Source: Clostridium tunisiense TJ (GTDB taxonomy: Bacteria; Bacillota; Clostridia; Clostridiales; Clostridiaceae). From it: a stretch of 35,580 nucleotides of DNA. The stretch lies in the NCBI RefSeq assembly GCF_000300195.1, contig NZ_AMQH01000023.1:1-35580 (forward strand), given 5' to 3'. This document shows positions 1 through 7,548 of this stretch, in pieces. Below the pieces are notes generated by a model. It saw only the letters and a list, made by a program, of their open reading frames with translations. It did no database searches and was not told the origin of the DNA. The number at the start of each line of letters is the position of its first letter. The stretch's first letter is position 1. The position numbers and the translations under genes are program-made.

Positions 1-118
1 TTAAAGATGAACGAAAAATTAATCATGAATGAATTAATAATTGACTAGGGAAGCCTATACTAAGTAAATTATATTACGTTCAAAAGTAACAACACTGAAG
101 GTTCATATAGGTGAGTAT

Positions 119-223
119 TATAGGGAACCAGAGTTAAAAATTAACTAATACATTAGTCCTACCCTGCTTCCCTTAAGGGTTTATGAAGATGAATAAGTTA
201 AAATTCTATCATGGAACCCTATA
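119..223 (+). repeat. 105-bp palindromic repeat, copy 1
   Basis: This copy matches the one at 35386-35490 over 105 bases with three substitutions, in the same orientation. It begins TATAGGGAACC and ends GGAACCCTATA, so the outer 7 bases form an inverted pair. Inside, GGGAACCAG pairs with CTGCTTCCC with one mismatch (perfect in copy 2), and a CCCTTAAGGG palindrome follows. No open reading frame lies within it. It may be a miniature mobile element, a REP-like element or a structured RNA; the sequence alone does not decide. Confidence 0.85.
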
Positions 224-274
224 GTAAAAGAAGTACCTGTAAAAAATTATAAATTAAAAATCCTGCAAAGAACC

Positions 275-303
275 TTTAAATTTTGAAAAAAGTCTTATAT
301 AAT
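275..303 (+). promoter_or_regulatory. Possible sigma-A promoter for the PAP2 gene
   Basis: TTTAAA and TATAAT are separated by 17 bases, with the -10 box ending 31 bases before the start codon. The -35 box matches the consensus at only four of six positions, and the surrounding AT-rich sequence makes chance matches common. Confidence 0.35.
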
Positions 304-334
304 ATTAACATATCTTATCCTAGGAGGAACCTTA

Positions 335-850
335 ATGATTGAAAAATTAAAACATGGAGATGTATTTTTATTACATTGGCTAAATGATTCAATTAAATGC
401 AAGATTTTGGATTTAGTTATGCCAATAGTTACTTACTTAGGTTCAGTTACATTTAGTGCAATATTTTGTTTAGTTACTTTGTTATCAGAAAATAAGGATA
501 TTAAACACTTAGGAATTCTAACGTCTCTTTCTATTTTAACCTCTACATTTATAACACATTTTATAAAAAGATTTATTAATAGAATCAGACCTTATATAAA
601 CTTTCCTCATTTAAATATCAAAAAAATTGGAGTAGACGATTACTCGTTTCCATCAGGACATACCACTGCAGCATTTTCAATAGGAGTAAGCATAGCTTTA
701 AGTTATACAAGCATCGCAATTATAGCTATATCTTTATCCATGCTTGTGGGGGTTTCTCGAGTATACTTAGGAGTTCACTATCCCTCTGATGTTGCAGCGG
801 GAGTTTTTGTAGGAACCTTCAGTTCTTATTGTATGTTCCTGGTTTTGTAA
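335..850 (+). CDS. PAP2-family membrane phosphatase
   Basis: Membrane phosphatase of the type-2 phosphatidic acid phosphatase superfamily, 171 residues with several hydrophobic segments. All three family motifs are present: KRFINRIRP at residues 78-86, PSGH at 106-109 and SRVYLGVHYPSD at 141-152, the last carrying the catalytic histidine and its aspartate. Small bacterial members dephosphorylate lipid phosphates such as undecaprenyl pyrophosphate (BcrC type) or phosphatidylglycerol phosphate; the substrate here cannot be read from sequence. The start follows AGGAGG at a good distance. The gene appears monocistronic, with a strong terminator about 145 bases downstream. The next genes also act on the cell envelope, which favours a role in wall or teichoic acid lipid-carrier recycling, but that is inference. 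Confidence 0.9.
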   Translation: MIEKLKHGDVFLLHWLNDSIKCKILDLVMPIVTYLGSVTFSAIFCLVTLLSENKDIKHLGILTSLSILTSTFITHFIKRFINRIRPYINFPHLNIKKIGVDDYSFPSGHTTAAFSIGVSIALSYTSIAIIAISLSMLVGVSRVYLGVHYPSDVAAGVFVGTFSSYCMFLVL

Positions 851-993
851 GTGATTACTTATATAGGATTTCTTGTTTTTGATCTTTGAAATCCAGTTAA
901 TAAAGTGTTTATGCATACAGAATAAATACAAATTTAATAATTATGGTATTAGAGTTGGTTATTAGGTAATACTAAAAATCTAGTTTATACAGT

Positions 994-1039
994 ATTAAGT
1001 CCCCTTAGAATAAATCCGTTCTAAGGGGACTTAATTTTT
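994..1039 (+). terminator. Rho-independent terminator downstream of PAP2
   Basis: A perfect 17-bp stem (994-1010 with 1019-1035) with an 8-base loop is followed by a T run. The stretch 851-1208 otherwise holds nothing recognisable apart from the ribosome binding site of the next gene. Confidence 0.85.
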
Positions 1040-1208
1040 GAAATTAAGGTATTCTTAAAGATAACTTCTAACACTATAGAATGCCTCCTCATAATTAAGA
1101 ATATTAAAACTAAGTTGGCTTTTAAGAATAATTCGAAAATTAGAGGAGATTTGGAGCTTGAGGAGAATTATATTCATAACAGTTTTACTTTCGAGGAGGA
1201 ATGAGGAC

Positions 1209-3071
1209 ATGCTGAGTTTTAATTCTAAAAATAAAAATAGTAACAAAATTAAAAATATAGGAGTGAGCCTATTAAAAGAATATAGGGTATTCTTTTTTAT
1301 TTTAGCTATTTTTACAATGAAAAATATTTTATTTACAGCTCTAATTCAATCTTCAGGTGCGTCTATGCTTCAAAGCTCTAATTTGAAAATTTCAGCGTTG
1401 AATGTTGTTCCTTATATACTTTTTTCAACCATAATACTAGCTATAATTTTTTTAATTAAAGGAAAGCTTCAATGGAAGATAGTGATAGTTTTAGATATAG
1501 TTCTTACCTTAATTATTATCTCTGATCTTTTTTACTATAGGGGATTTTCTAGCTATGTTAATTTTTATTTATTAGACCAACTTTCCATGACAGAAGATTT
1601 AGGGGGTTCTATTATTGCCCTATTTAGAAGTATTGATATTTTATTTATATTAGATTTTTTACTTTTTCCTTTTATAATAAAAAGAAAAGGTACTCATTAT
1701 AGAAGTACTATGAGAAAACCTAAAATTTTCTTTTTATTAATAGCCTTAAGTTCTTTTCTTCTTGTGATATATTGTACTGATTTTAATAATGAAGAAAAGA
1801 CTACTAGGTACTTTGTGAAATCCACATTAGACAAAGTTCACATGCCAAATGAAAAAATGGTTCTTTTAGGACCCATTGGATATCATATATATGATGGATA
1901 TAGCTATTATTCAAATAAGAAGCCTTATAGCCTTTCTCAAAAGGAGTTAAAGGATATAGAAGAATTCTATAAAGATAAAGAAGAGAACTTAAAGGATAAT
2001 GCATATAAAGGGTATTTTAAAGGTAAAAATCTGCTTTTAATACAGGTAGAGTCTCTTGAAAACTTTGTTATAAATAGAGAAGTACAAGGACAAGAAATTA
2101 CACCCAATATAAATAAGCTATTGAATAACTCTTTGTATTTTGATAATTTTCATGAACAGGTATGGAATGGAAATAGTTCAGATTGTGATCTGTTAGTAAA
2201 TGGATCTGTTTATCCAGTAAGAGAAGGTACCACTTTCTATAGATATCCAAATAACTATTATCCACATTCTCTTCCTAATGTAATGAAAACTTTAGACTAT
2301 AATACCTATGTAATACATCCTGACACCTCTATGTATTGGAATTATAAGCCTGCACTTTCCTCTATGGGATTTGATAAACTTTATTTTGCAGAAGACTTAG
2401 GAGTAGAAGAAAAAATTGGACTTGGAATTAGTGATAAAGAATACTTTAAAAAGGCAACAGATATCATTAAAAAACAAGAGCAACCCTTTTATGGCATGAC
2501 AGTGACAATAACTAGTCATACACCCTTTAACCTTCCAAAGGAAGATAAAGCTCTAAATCTTGATGAAAATTTAGAAGAAACAGAAATGGGAAGGTACTTT
2601 CAGGCAATTCATTACACTGACAAACAGATAGGCAGTTTTATAGAAAGTCTTGAAATGGAGGGTATTTTAGATAATACAGTGGTAGTACTTTATGGTGACC
2701 ATACAGGGGTTCATAAATATTTTCAAGACAAAATTAATGGGATGAAAAATAAGGAAAATTGGTGGAATGATAACAATAATAAAATACCGCTTTTAATTTA
2801 TAATAAGAGTGCTTCGGCTAAAGTAATCAGTACCTATGGAGGACCAGTAGATTTAGTTCCAACTTTAGGTTATTTAATGGGTGCAGATGAAAAAAAATAT
2901 AAAACTGCAATGGGAAGAAATTTATTAAATACAAACAAAGATTTTGTTATCTTATCTAATTTTGAAGTAAGAGGTAATATTACTAATGCTGAGAATGAGA
3001 AGTATGAAAGCTACTTAATTCTGTCAGAAAAAATAATAAGAAGTAATTATTTTCTAAAACATGGCAATTAA
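1209..3071 (+). CDS. LtaS-like membrane sulfatase-fold transferase
   Basis: Likely transfers glycerol phosphate or a similar phosphoalcohol group to an envelope polymer or lipid outside the membrane. It has 620 residues. Five hydrophobic helices (about 25-47, 66-84, 89-110, 137-158, 172-190) precede a large extracellular alkaline-phosphatase/sulfatase-type domain, the layout of lipoteichoic acid synthase. Metal-site candidates are E281 (VESLE), H437 (SHTPF) and D497-H498 (YGDHTG). The nucleophile region reads GNSSD at 321-325, where Staphylococcus LtaS has a threonine in GKTSD; here it is serine. A TTG codon at 1158 opens the frame further, but AGGAGG at 1194-1199 sits 9 bases before the ATG at 1209, and the extra 17 residues look untranslated. 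The deacetylase gene follows after 82 bases without a terminator, so the two may be co-transcribed. Confidence 0.88.
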   Translation: MLSFNSKNKNSNKIKNIGVSLLKEYRVFFFILAIFTMKNILFTALIQSSGASMLQSSNLKISALNVVPYILFSTIILAIIFLIKGKLQWKIVIVLDIVLTLIIISDLFYYRGFSSYVNFYLLDQLSMTEDLGGSIIALFRSIDILFILDFLLFPFIIKRKGTHYRSTMRKPKIFFLLIALSSFLLVIYCTDFNNEEKTTRYFVKSTLDKVHMPNEKMVLLGPIGYHIYDGYSYYSNKKPYSLSQKELKDIEEFYKDKEENLKDNAYKGYFKGKNLLLIQVESLENFVINREVQGQEITPNINKLLNNSLYFDNFHEQVWNGNSSDCDLLVNGSVYPVREGTTFYRYPNNYYPHSLPNVMKTLDYNTYVIHPDTSMYWNYKPALSSMGFDKLYFAEDLGVEEKIGLGISDKEYFKKATDIIKKQEQPFYGMTVTITSHTPFNLPKEDKALNLDENLEETEMGRYFQAIHYTDKQIGSFIESLEMEGILDNTVVVLYGDHTGVHKYFQDKINGMKNKENWWNDNNNKIPLLIYNKSASAKVISTYGGPVDLVPTLGYLMGADEKKYKTAMGRNLLNTNKDFVILSNFEVRGNITNAENEKYESYLILSEKIIRSNYFLKHGN

Positions 3072-3097
3072 ATAAATATAATTTTAGAATTAAAACT

Positions 3098-3149
3098 TCA
3101 CCTTTTTCAAATACTAAAGTGTGAGTTGAAAAGTATTTTAAGAAGGTGA
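3098..3149 (+). promoter_or_regulatory. Hairpin covering the deacetylase ribosome binding site
   Basis: An imperfect inverted repeat pairs 3099-3115 with 3132-3148: fifteen Watson-Crick pairs, one wobble and one mismatch, extended by one outer pair, around a 16-base loop. The 3' arm contains AAGGTG, the ribosome binding site of the gene starting at 3154. Folding would hide that site. There is no T run after the stem, so it is not a standard terminator. Translational control is inferred. Confidence 0.55.
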
Positions 3150-3153
3150 TTTT

Positions 3154-3978
3154 ATGATTGAAAAAAGAAGGAGATTTATTTCAACTTTCTCATTATTTAC
3201 TTTTTTTACTGTGTTTTTATTTTTGCTTAGTTTTAGTATTCAGGATGAAAAAGCAAGTGCGCTAGAAAAGGAGCCGGATTCATTGGTGCAACAAGAAAAA
3301 ATAGTGTACCTTACTTTTGATGATGGGCCTACCGTAGTTACTAAAAAAATTCTAGAAGTATTAAAAGAAGAAGAAGTTACAGGAACATTTTTTGTTATTG
3401 GCCAATTAGTTGAACAAAACAAAGGTATTGCTGAAGCAGTAAAGGATGCAGGTAATGCCATATGTGTTCACACTTATACTCATGAAGATAAAATATACAA
3501 AAATACTGAGGCCTTCATGGAGGATTACCATAAGTGCTCTACTGCTGTAAAAGAACTTACTGGTAGTGAAGTGTTAAAGTTCATGAGATTTCCAGGAGGA
3601 TCAAGTACTACTATGGCAAGAAAGCCTGTGCTAAAAGAGATAAGGGGAGAGGTTGTTGATAAAGGATTATACTATGTGGATTGGAATATTACAATTGACG
3701 ATTCTTTAGCTAGAAATAAGCCAGCAGGTACATTGATAAATAAGTTTCATCGAGAGTTTAAAAATAATAAAAAGGATAGGATTATAGTTCTTATGCATGA
3801 TTCTTATTATAATAAGACCACTGTACCAGCGTTAAAGGAAATAATAAAAGCTTTAAAACAGGATGGGTATGTTTTTAAGAATTTTAATGACATAGACGAA
3901 AAAGAGTTAAAAATTCTTGAGGAAAGGGCTCTTATTAATAAACATGAAAAGAAATTAGATAAACAAGTTAACAAATAA
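3154..3978 (+). CDS. Polysaccharide deacetylase (NodB domain), membrane-anchored or secreted
   Basis: Predicted metal-dependent deacetylase of a cell-wall sugar polymer, most likely peptidoglycan N-acetylglucosamine or N-acetylmuramic acid, acting outside the cell. It has 274 residues. A basic N-terminus and hydrophobic stretch at about 9-29 form a signal peptide or anchor. The carbohydrate esterase 4 motifs are in order: TFDDGP (54-59, catalytic and metal aspartates D56/D57), HTYTH (106-110, metal histidines), RFPGG (145-149), DWN (176-178) and LMHDS (213-217, catalytic histidine H215). The protein ends in a lysine-rich tail. Its ribosome binding site is in a predicted hairpin, and a strong terminator follows. 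It probably belongs with the LtaS-like gene upstream; the exact substrate is unknown. Confidence 0.92.
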   Translation: MIEKRRRFISTFSLFTFFTVFLFLLSFSIQDEKASALEKEPDSLVQQEKIVYLTFDDGPTVVTKKILEVLKEEEVTGTFFVIGQLVEQNKGIAEAVKDAGNAICVHTYTHEDKIYKNTEAFMEDYHKCSTAVKELTGSEVLKFMRFPGGSSTTMARKPVLKEIRGEVVDKGLYYVDWNITIDDSLARNKPAGTLINKFHREFKNNKKDRIIVLMHDSYYNKTTVPALKEIIKALKQDGYVFKNFNDIDEKELKILEERALINKHEKKLDKQVNK

Positions 3979-4021
3979 AAATTAACCTATTATGAAAAAT
4001 TCATAATAGGTTAATTTTTTT
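3979..4021 (+). terminator. Rho-independent terminator after the deacetylase gene
   Basis: A 16-bp perfect stem (3981-3996 with 4000-4015) and 3-base loop lead into a run of T, immediately after the stop codon. The flanking A and T runs could extend the stem. Confidence 0.88.
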
Positions 4022-4192
4022 AGTAGTTACCTATGATATAATAACCATATTAAAGTTAAATCTTAAATTTACGATTAACTGTGAAGTATTTATAATCATA
4101 AAAAGTTCTATGAATATATTTTAATACAAAAACCCTAATGCATTATGCAGTTACTATTAAAAAGAATTTTAATTGAAAATGGAGTTGATTTT

Positions 4193-4945
4193 ATGGAAAA
4201 CATACATAGAGAGTTTTTTAAAGTTAAATTTTATGATACGGATTTTACCAGTAAGGTTAAACTCTTTTCCTTAATAAACTATATGCAAGAAACTTCAGAG
4301 CAGCATTCAAACAGCATAGGAATTGGGTATAACCATTTGATTAGTGAAGGGCTATTTTGGGTAGTTTCAAGACTTGAAGTAAATATGATTAAATATCCTA
4401 AAAATATGGATGAAATAATAATGGAGACTTGGCCAAGTGGTATAGACAAACTGTTCTTTAAGCGTAATTTTAGAATTTTAGATGCAAATGAAAATGAGCT
4501 AGGAAATATAATAGCATATTATCTTTTATTGGATGTAAATTCTAAATTTCCACAAAGACCTACTAGAATCTCTTTAGGGGTTAATAGCATAGAGAATAGA
4601 TTTGGAGTAGAGAAAAAATTAGATAAGATTAAAATGCCTAATGACTTAGTAGGAAATGTAGAAAGAGTAGTAACCTATAGTGATATTGATTTAAATATGC
4701 ATGTAAATAATGCTAAGTATATTAGTTGGGTAGAAGATGTTTTTAATCTTGAAGATTATAAAAATAAGAGAATAGCTTCTCTTCAGCTAAATTTTATGAA
4801 GGAAGCTAAATATGGGGATGAAGTAATTTTAAATAAATATGTAGACAAAGAAGCCTTCAATACATATTATATTGAAGGCCTAGAGAAAGAGACTAAGACT
4901 CAGCTCTTTCAGTGTAAAGTTACATTTATAGAAGAGCAATTATAA
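4193..4945 (+). CDS. Acyl-ACP thioesterase
   Basis: Cytoplasmic enzyme that hydrolyses acyl-acyl carrier protein to free fatty acid, ending or diverting fatty acid synthesis. It has 250 residues, typical for bacterial members of the plant FatA/FatB-like family with two hot-dog folds. The N-terminal domain contains FYDTDFTSK and MQETSEQHS. The C-terminal domain contains NMHVNNAKY (168-176), the conserved Asn-x-His catalytic segment. I place the start at the ATG at 4193, preceded by GGAG at 8 bases; an upstream in-frame ATG at 4145 lacks a clear binding site and adds residues that do not fit the family start. It stands alone, converging with the next gene. No good terminator of its own is visible on the plus strand. 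Confidence 0.9.
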   Translation: MENIHREFFKVKFYDTDFTSKVKLFSLINYMQETSEQHSNSIGIGYNHLISEGLFWVVSRLEVNMIKYPKNMDEIIMETWPSGIDKLFFKRNFRILDANENELGNIIAYYLLLDVNSKFPQRPTRISLGVNSIENRFGVEKKLDKIKMPNDLVGNVERVVTYSDIDLNMHVNNAKYISWVEDVFNLEDYKNKRIASLQLNFMKEAKYGDEVILNKYVDKEAFNTYYIEGLEKETKTQLFQCKVTFIEEQL

Positions 4946-4997
4946 AGCTTAATTTGTACAATATCCTTTAGTTTAAGGAAAAGAATATATTGTGATA

Positions 4998-5024
4998 AGA
5001 AGAAAGTAAGGAATACTTCCTTAC
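4998..5024 (-). terminator. Weak terminator of the PEPCK-like gene
   Basis: An 8-bp stem (5006-5013 with 5017-5024) overlaps the stop codon of the minus-strand gene and, read on that strand, is followed by TTTCTTCTT. The U tract is interrupted, so this is a modest candidate. Confidence 0.4.
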
Positions 5025-6772
5025 AACTCCTTAATAATTTCAAACAATTCGATAGCAGCTTGTTTTGGTCCATCCTTCTCTTTACCTTGGATGCCAAGAC
5101 AAGTTTTTATTTGACCAACCTTTACGCCGGTTTTAAAAAATTCATTAAAATATAAGTCAATTAATTTATCTGTCTCGGACATTTTTTGGTAGGGACCAAA
5201 GGGATTAGCAAAATATGATTTTACTAGTCCTTTTTCAGAAGTGGTGCCTTTAGCCATTCTAGCTCCATCTCTAAAAATAGGTATGGCTTCTTCAGCAGAA
5301 TTAAAGTATTCAATAGCTTTTGTATTTTCAGCCACATCATCATAATTGTTTGCGTAAAGAAATAAGTCAATAGGATAACCCTTCAGTATATCTTTATAGG
5401 TAGCTACAGGCATTACCAGTCTTGCGTTAGTTTTATCAGGGTTCATAAATATACTTCTATCAATTTCTTTAAAAGCGTAACCTTGATCTAAATCGTCAAG
5501 TCTTACAAAGGCTCCTATTTCTGTGCCATAAGCCTTAGGTTTTTGGCCATTTCTTCTAAGTTTTATGGAACCCATATCATCAAATATAATGGTCATATCG
5601 CTTATATAATCTTCACTAAGACTTCTAAAAGCTTCTAAACTTTCAGATTTTCCAGCTCCACTATCACCCATTATAAGCACATTGGCAGATTTTCCGTTTT
5701 TCATAATTATGTTGACCATGGCGCCATGGATAGGAAGATAACCTTTTTTTATCATGATTAGATTATGAAGTGTAAGAGTCATCTTTTTCATGTAGCCAAA
5801 ATAATCTATGGCTTCATCATAGTTAACATAACCAAGCATAATACCATTTTTCACATCATCATAAAAAATAGTTCTTATCTTGTCATAGTCATCCTTGGCT
5901 CCAAATACATAAATTATATCTGGTTTTTTACCTCTGTAATCATCTTCTTTTGCCATTTCAAATAGATTACAAAGTGTAACACCGTGAGCCATTAAATCTC
6001 TATGAAAATAAATGAATGCTAAAACTTCACCTACTAGAGCAGGGTAGCAAAACCAGTGATCGTTATTGATATAGCAATCATTTAGCGGGTTTTTGAAAGT
6101 CTCAGTAAAGAACCCATCTCTAGTGTTTTTCTTTGGATAAGTTATAAAAGGAGCTTCTAGCATTATGGTATTAATAAAGGGAATATCTTCTAAAATCTCA
6201 TATTCATAAGGACATGGCCAAACAGTATTATTTAATATCAACCCCGCATTAGCTCCAGAAGCAAGTTGACGATAAACAGTTGGTTCAGCAGAAAGGATGC
6301 TTTCTTGAATTTTTCTATAAAAGTCTAAAATCAGTTTTGTGAATTTATTATTTGCTTCTATAAAACTTACAGAAGCTAGACCGTCAGTGACTTTGTTGTT
6401 TTGTATTATAGAGTATCTTTCCAATCTCCTCCAAAAACCATAGAAATCCTCTACAAGTTCAAAGAATTCATACTTATCCTTAAGAATTTTCTCATACCTA
6501 GTATTAAGTCGTACAATTTCATTAGCTTTAAGAACAGTTAGTAATCTGAAAAGGTCAACCAGTTCATCAGTAATTTCTTCGCTATCAGTCTTTTCTATAT
6601 TCTCACATAGAAATTTGTAAACATTAGAATTTCTACTTTTAACTCTATTATAATAAGATAAAAGTACTCTTCTAAAGCCTTCACTTTTTAGTAGGTTTTC
6701 GATGGTATTACAATATTTCGCAGAAAAGTTTATCATTACCTTGTCATTACTTATTGAAAATTCCTTTTTCAT
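5021..6772 (-). CDS. Divergent PEP carboxykinase-like P-loop protein
   Basis: Cytoplasmic protein of 583 residues whose C-terminal half matches the layout of ATP-dependent phosphoenolpyruvate carboxykinase. MKK at 328-330 corresponds to the metal-binding lysine motif, and IHGAMVN (348-354) sits where PEPCK has its metal-ligand histidine motif HCSAN. The P-loop GDSGAGKSE (369-377) resembles both PEPCK and HPr kinase, and FDDMG (397-401) corresponds to the GDDEHG kinase motif. NARLVMP (449-455) and ARMAKGTTSEKG (504-515) match further PEPCK segments. The first 300 residues do not look like PEPCK; I do not see its N-terminal substrate-binding arginine motif. The protein probably binds ATP and a divalent metal, but whether it carboxylates, or phosphorylates something else, cannot be said. 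The start follows GGAGG. It appears monocistronic. Confidence 0.75.
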   Translation of the reverse strand: MKKEFSISNDKVMINFSAKYCNTIENLLKSEGFRRVLLSYYNRVKSRNSNVYKFLCENIEKTDSEEITDELVDLFRLLTVLKANEIVRLNTRYEKILKDKYEFFELVEDFYGFWRRLERYSIIQNNKVTDGLASVSFIEANNKFTKLILDFYRKIQESILSAEPTVYRQLASGANAGLILNNTVWPCPYEYEILEDIPFINTIMLEAPFITYPKKNTRDGFFTETFKNPLNDCYINNDHWFCYPALVGEVLAFIYFHRDLMAHGVTLCNLFEMAKEDDYRGKKPDIIYVFGAKDDYDKIRTIFYDDVKNGIMLGYVNYDEAIDYFGYMKKMTLTLHNLIMIKKGYLPIHGAMVNIIMKNGKSANVLIMGDSGAGKSESLEAFRSLSEDYISDMTIIFDDMGSIKLRRNGQKPKAYGTEIGAFVRLDDLDQGYAFKEIDRSIFMNPDKTNARLVMPVATYKDILKGYPIDLFLYANNYDDVAENTKAIEYFNSAEEAIPIFRDGARMAKGTTSEKGLVKSYFANPFGPYQKMSETDKLIDLYFNEFFKTGVKVGQIKTCLGIQGKEKDGPKQAAIELFEIIKEL

Positions 6773-7548
6773 ATATTCGCCTCCAACTTAAGTGATTTAA
6801 CTTATAATTTATTAGGTTTAAAGATAGTTTTTTATAATATTAGTTTTTAAAATAGTATATTCCATAATATGATTTTGCGTGAAATATGCAGGAACTACTA
6901 TAAGTATAATACATTTTATCGAGATTTGGAATAAAAAAAACGATAAAAATGAAATTTTAATTACGGCATGATGCAATTTCAAATTATTTATTCCACAAAA
7001 ACTTCTTAATTAATTAACAGGTTCATTTTAAGAAGATCTTTGGAAGGAGATTTAACTTAAAAAAACACCATTGGGTACAAAAATATTTTACTACGCCAAA
7101 ATTTTATTTTAAGAAAAAGACTATTGGCTTAACTAATTTTAAAATTTAAGTTCCTTTGAAATCTGAAGATGAATCAGTGAATTATCGTTCTGAAATGGTG
7201 TTAAATAATGTATGAATAAAAAGAAACTTAATAAAGCATATGTTAGTAGGAATACCTTGAACATAGTTATATAAAGTTGATATGGTAATATGGAGGTGAT
7301 TATTAAAAGTAAATGTTGTAAACATTTTTTGAACAGATTGTTGTGAAAATACACAATTGTGCAAAAATAAATAAAAATCAATCATAAAAGATGTATAGTG
7401 AATAATTCTTGAATATATTCACTAGAATGAAAAACAAACATGGTTTACTCCCTTAGTTAAATAATTGACAAGCTTTACTAAATATCACATAATTAAGAAG
7501 GAAATTTTAGTCATTATATTATGTGCATTAATAGAGGGGGAGAAATCA
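6773..7548. other. Long intergenic region with orphan ribosome-binding-like sites
   Basis: No convincing gene lies here. AAGGAG-like sequence near 7043-7048 and GGAGGTGA near 7291-7298 are each followed by no ordinary coding frame; at the second, an ATG just before it opens a frame of only 18 codons. Small hairpins occur at 7396-7404 with 7416-7424, and at 7486-7493 with 7518-7525, the latter just before the ribosome binding site of the next gene. The region probably holds the promoters of both flanking genes and perhaps remnants of small genes. Confidence 0.5.

Larger units (their letters stand above)
1..334. other. Non-coding stretch upstream of the PAP2 gene
   Basis: No open reading frame with a ribosome binding site is visible on either strand. 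The stretch holds one copy of the 105-bp repeat and, near its right end, a possible promoter for the PAP2 gene. I see nothing recognisable in the first 118 bases. Confidence 0.6.

Noticed and set aside
7289..7345. 18-codon frame opening at ATGGAGGTG
   Set aside because: The binding-site-like GGAGG lies inside the frame rather than before it, so translation from this ATG is not supported.
7139..7385. Two overlapping minus-strand frames of 67-80 codons in the long intergenic region
   Set aside because: Composition is rich in Phe, Leu, Ile and Asn as expected from random AT-rich DNA, and neither has a convincing ribosome binding site.
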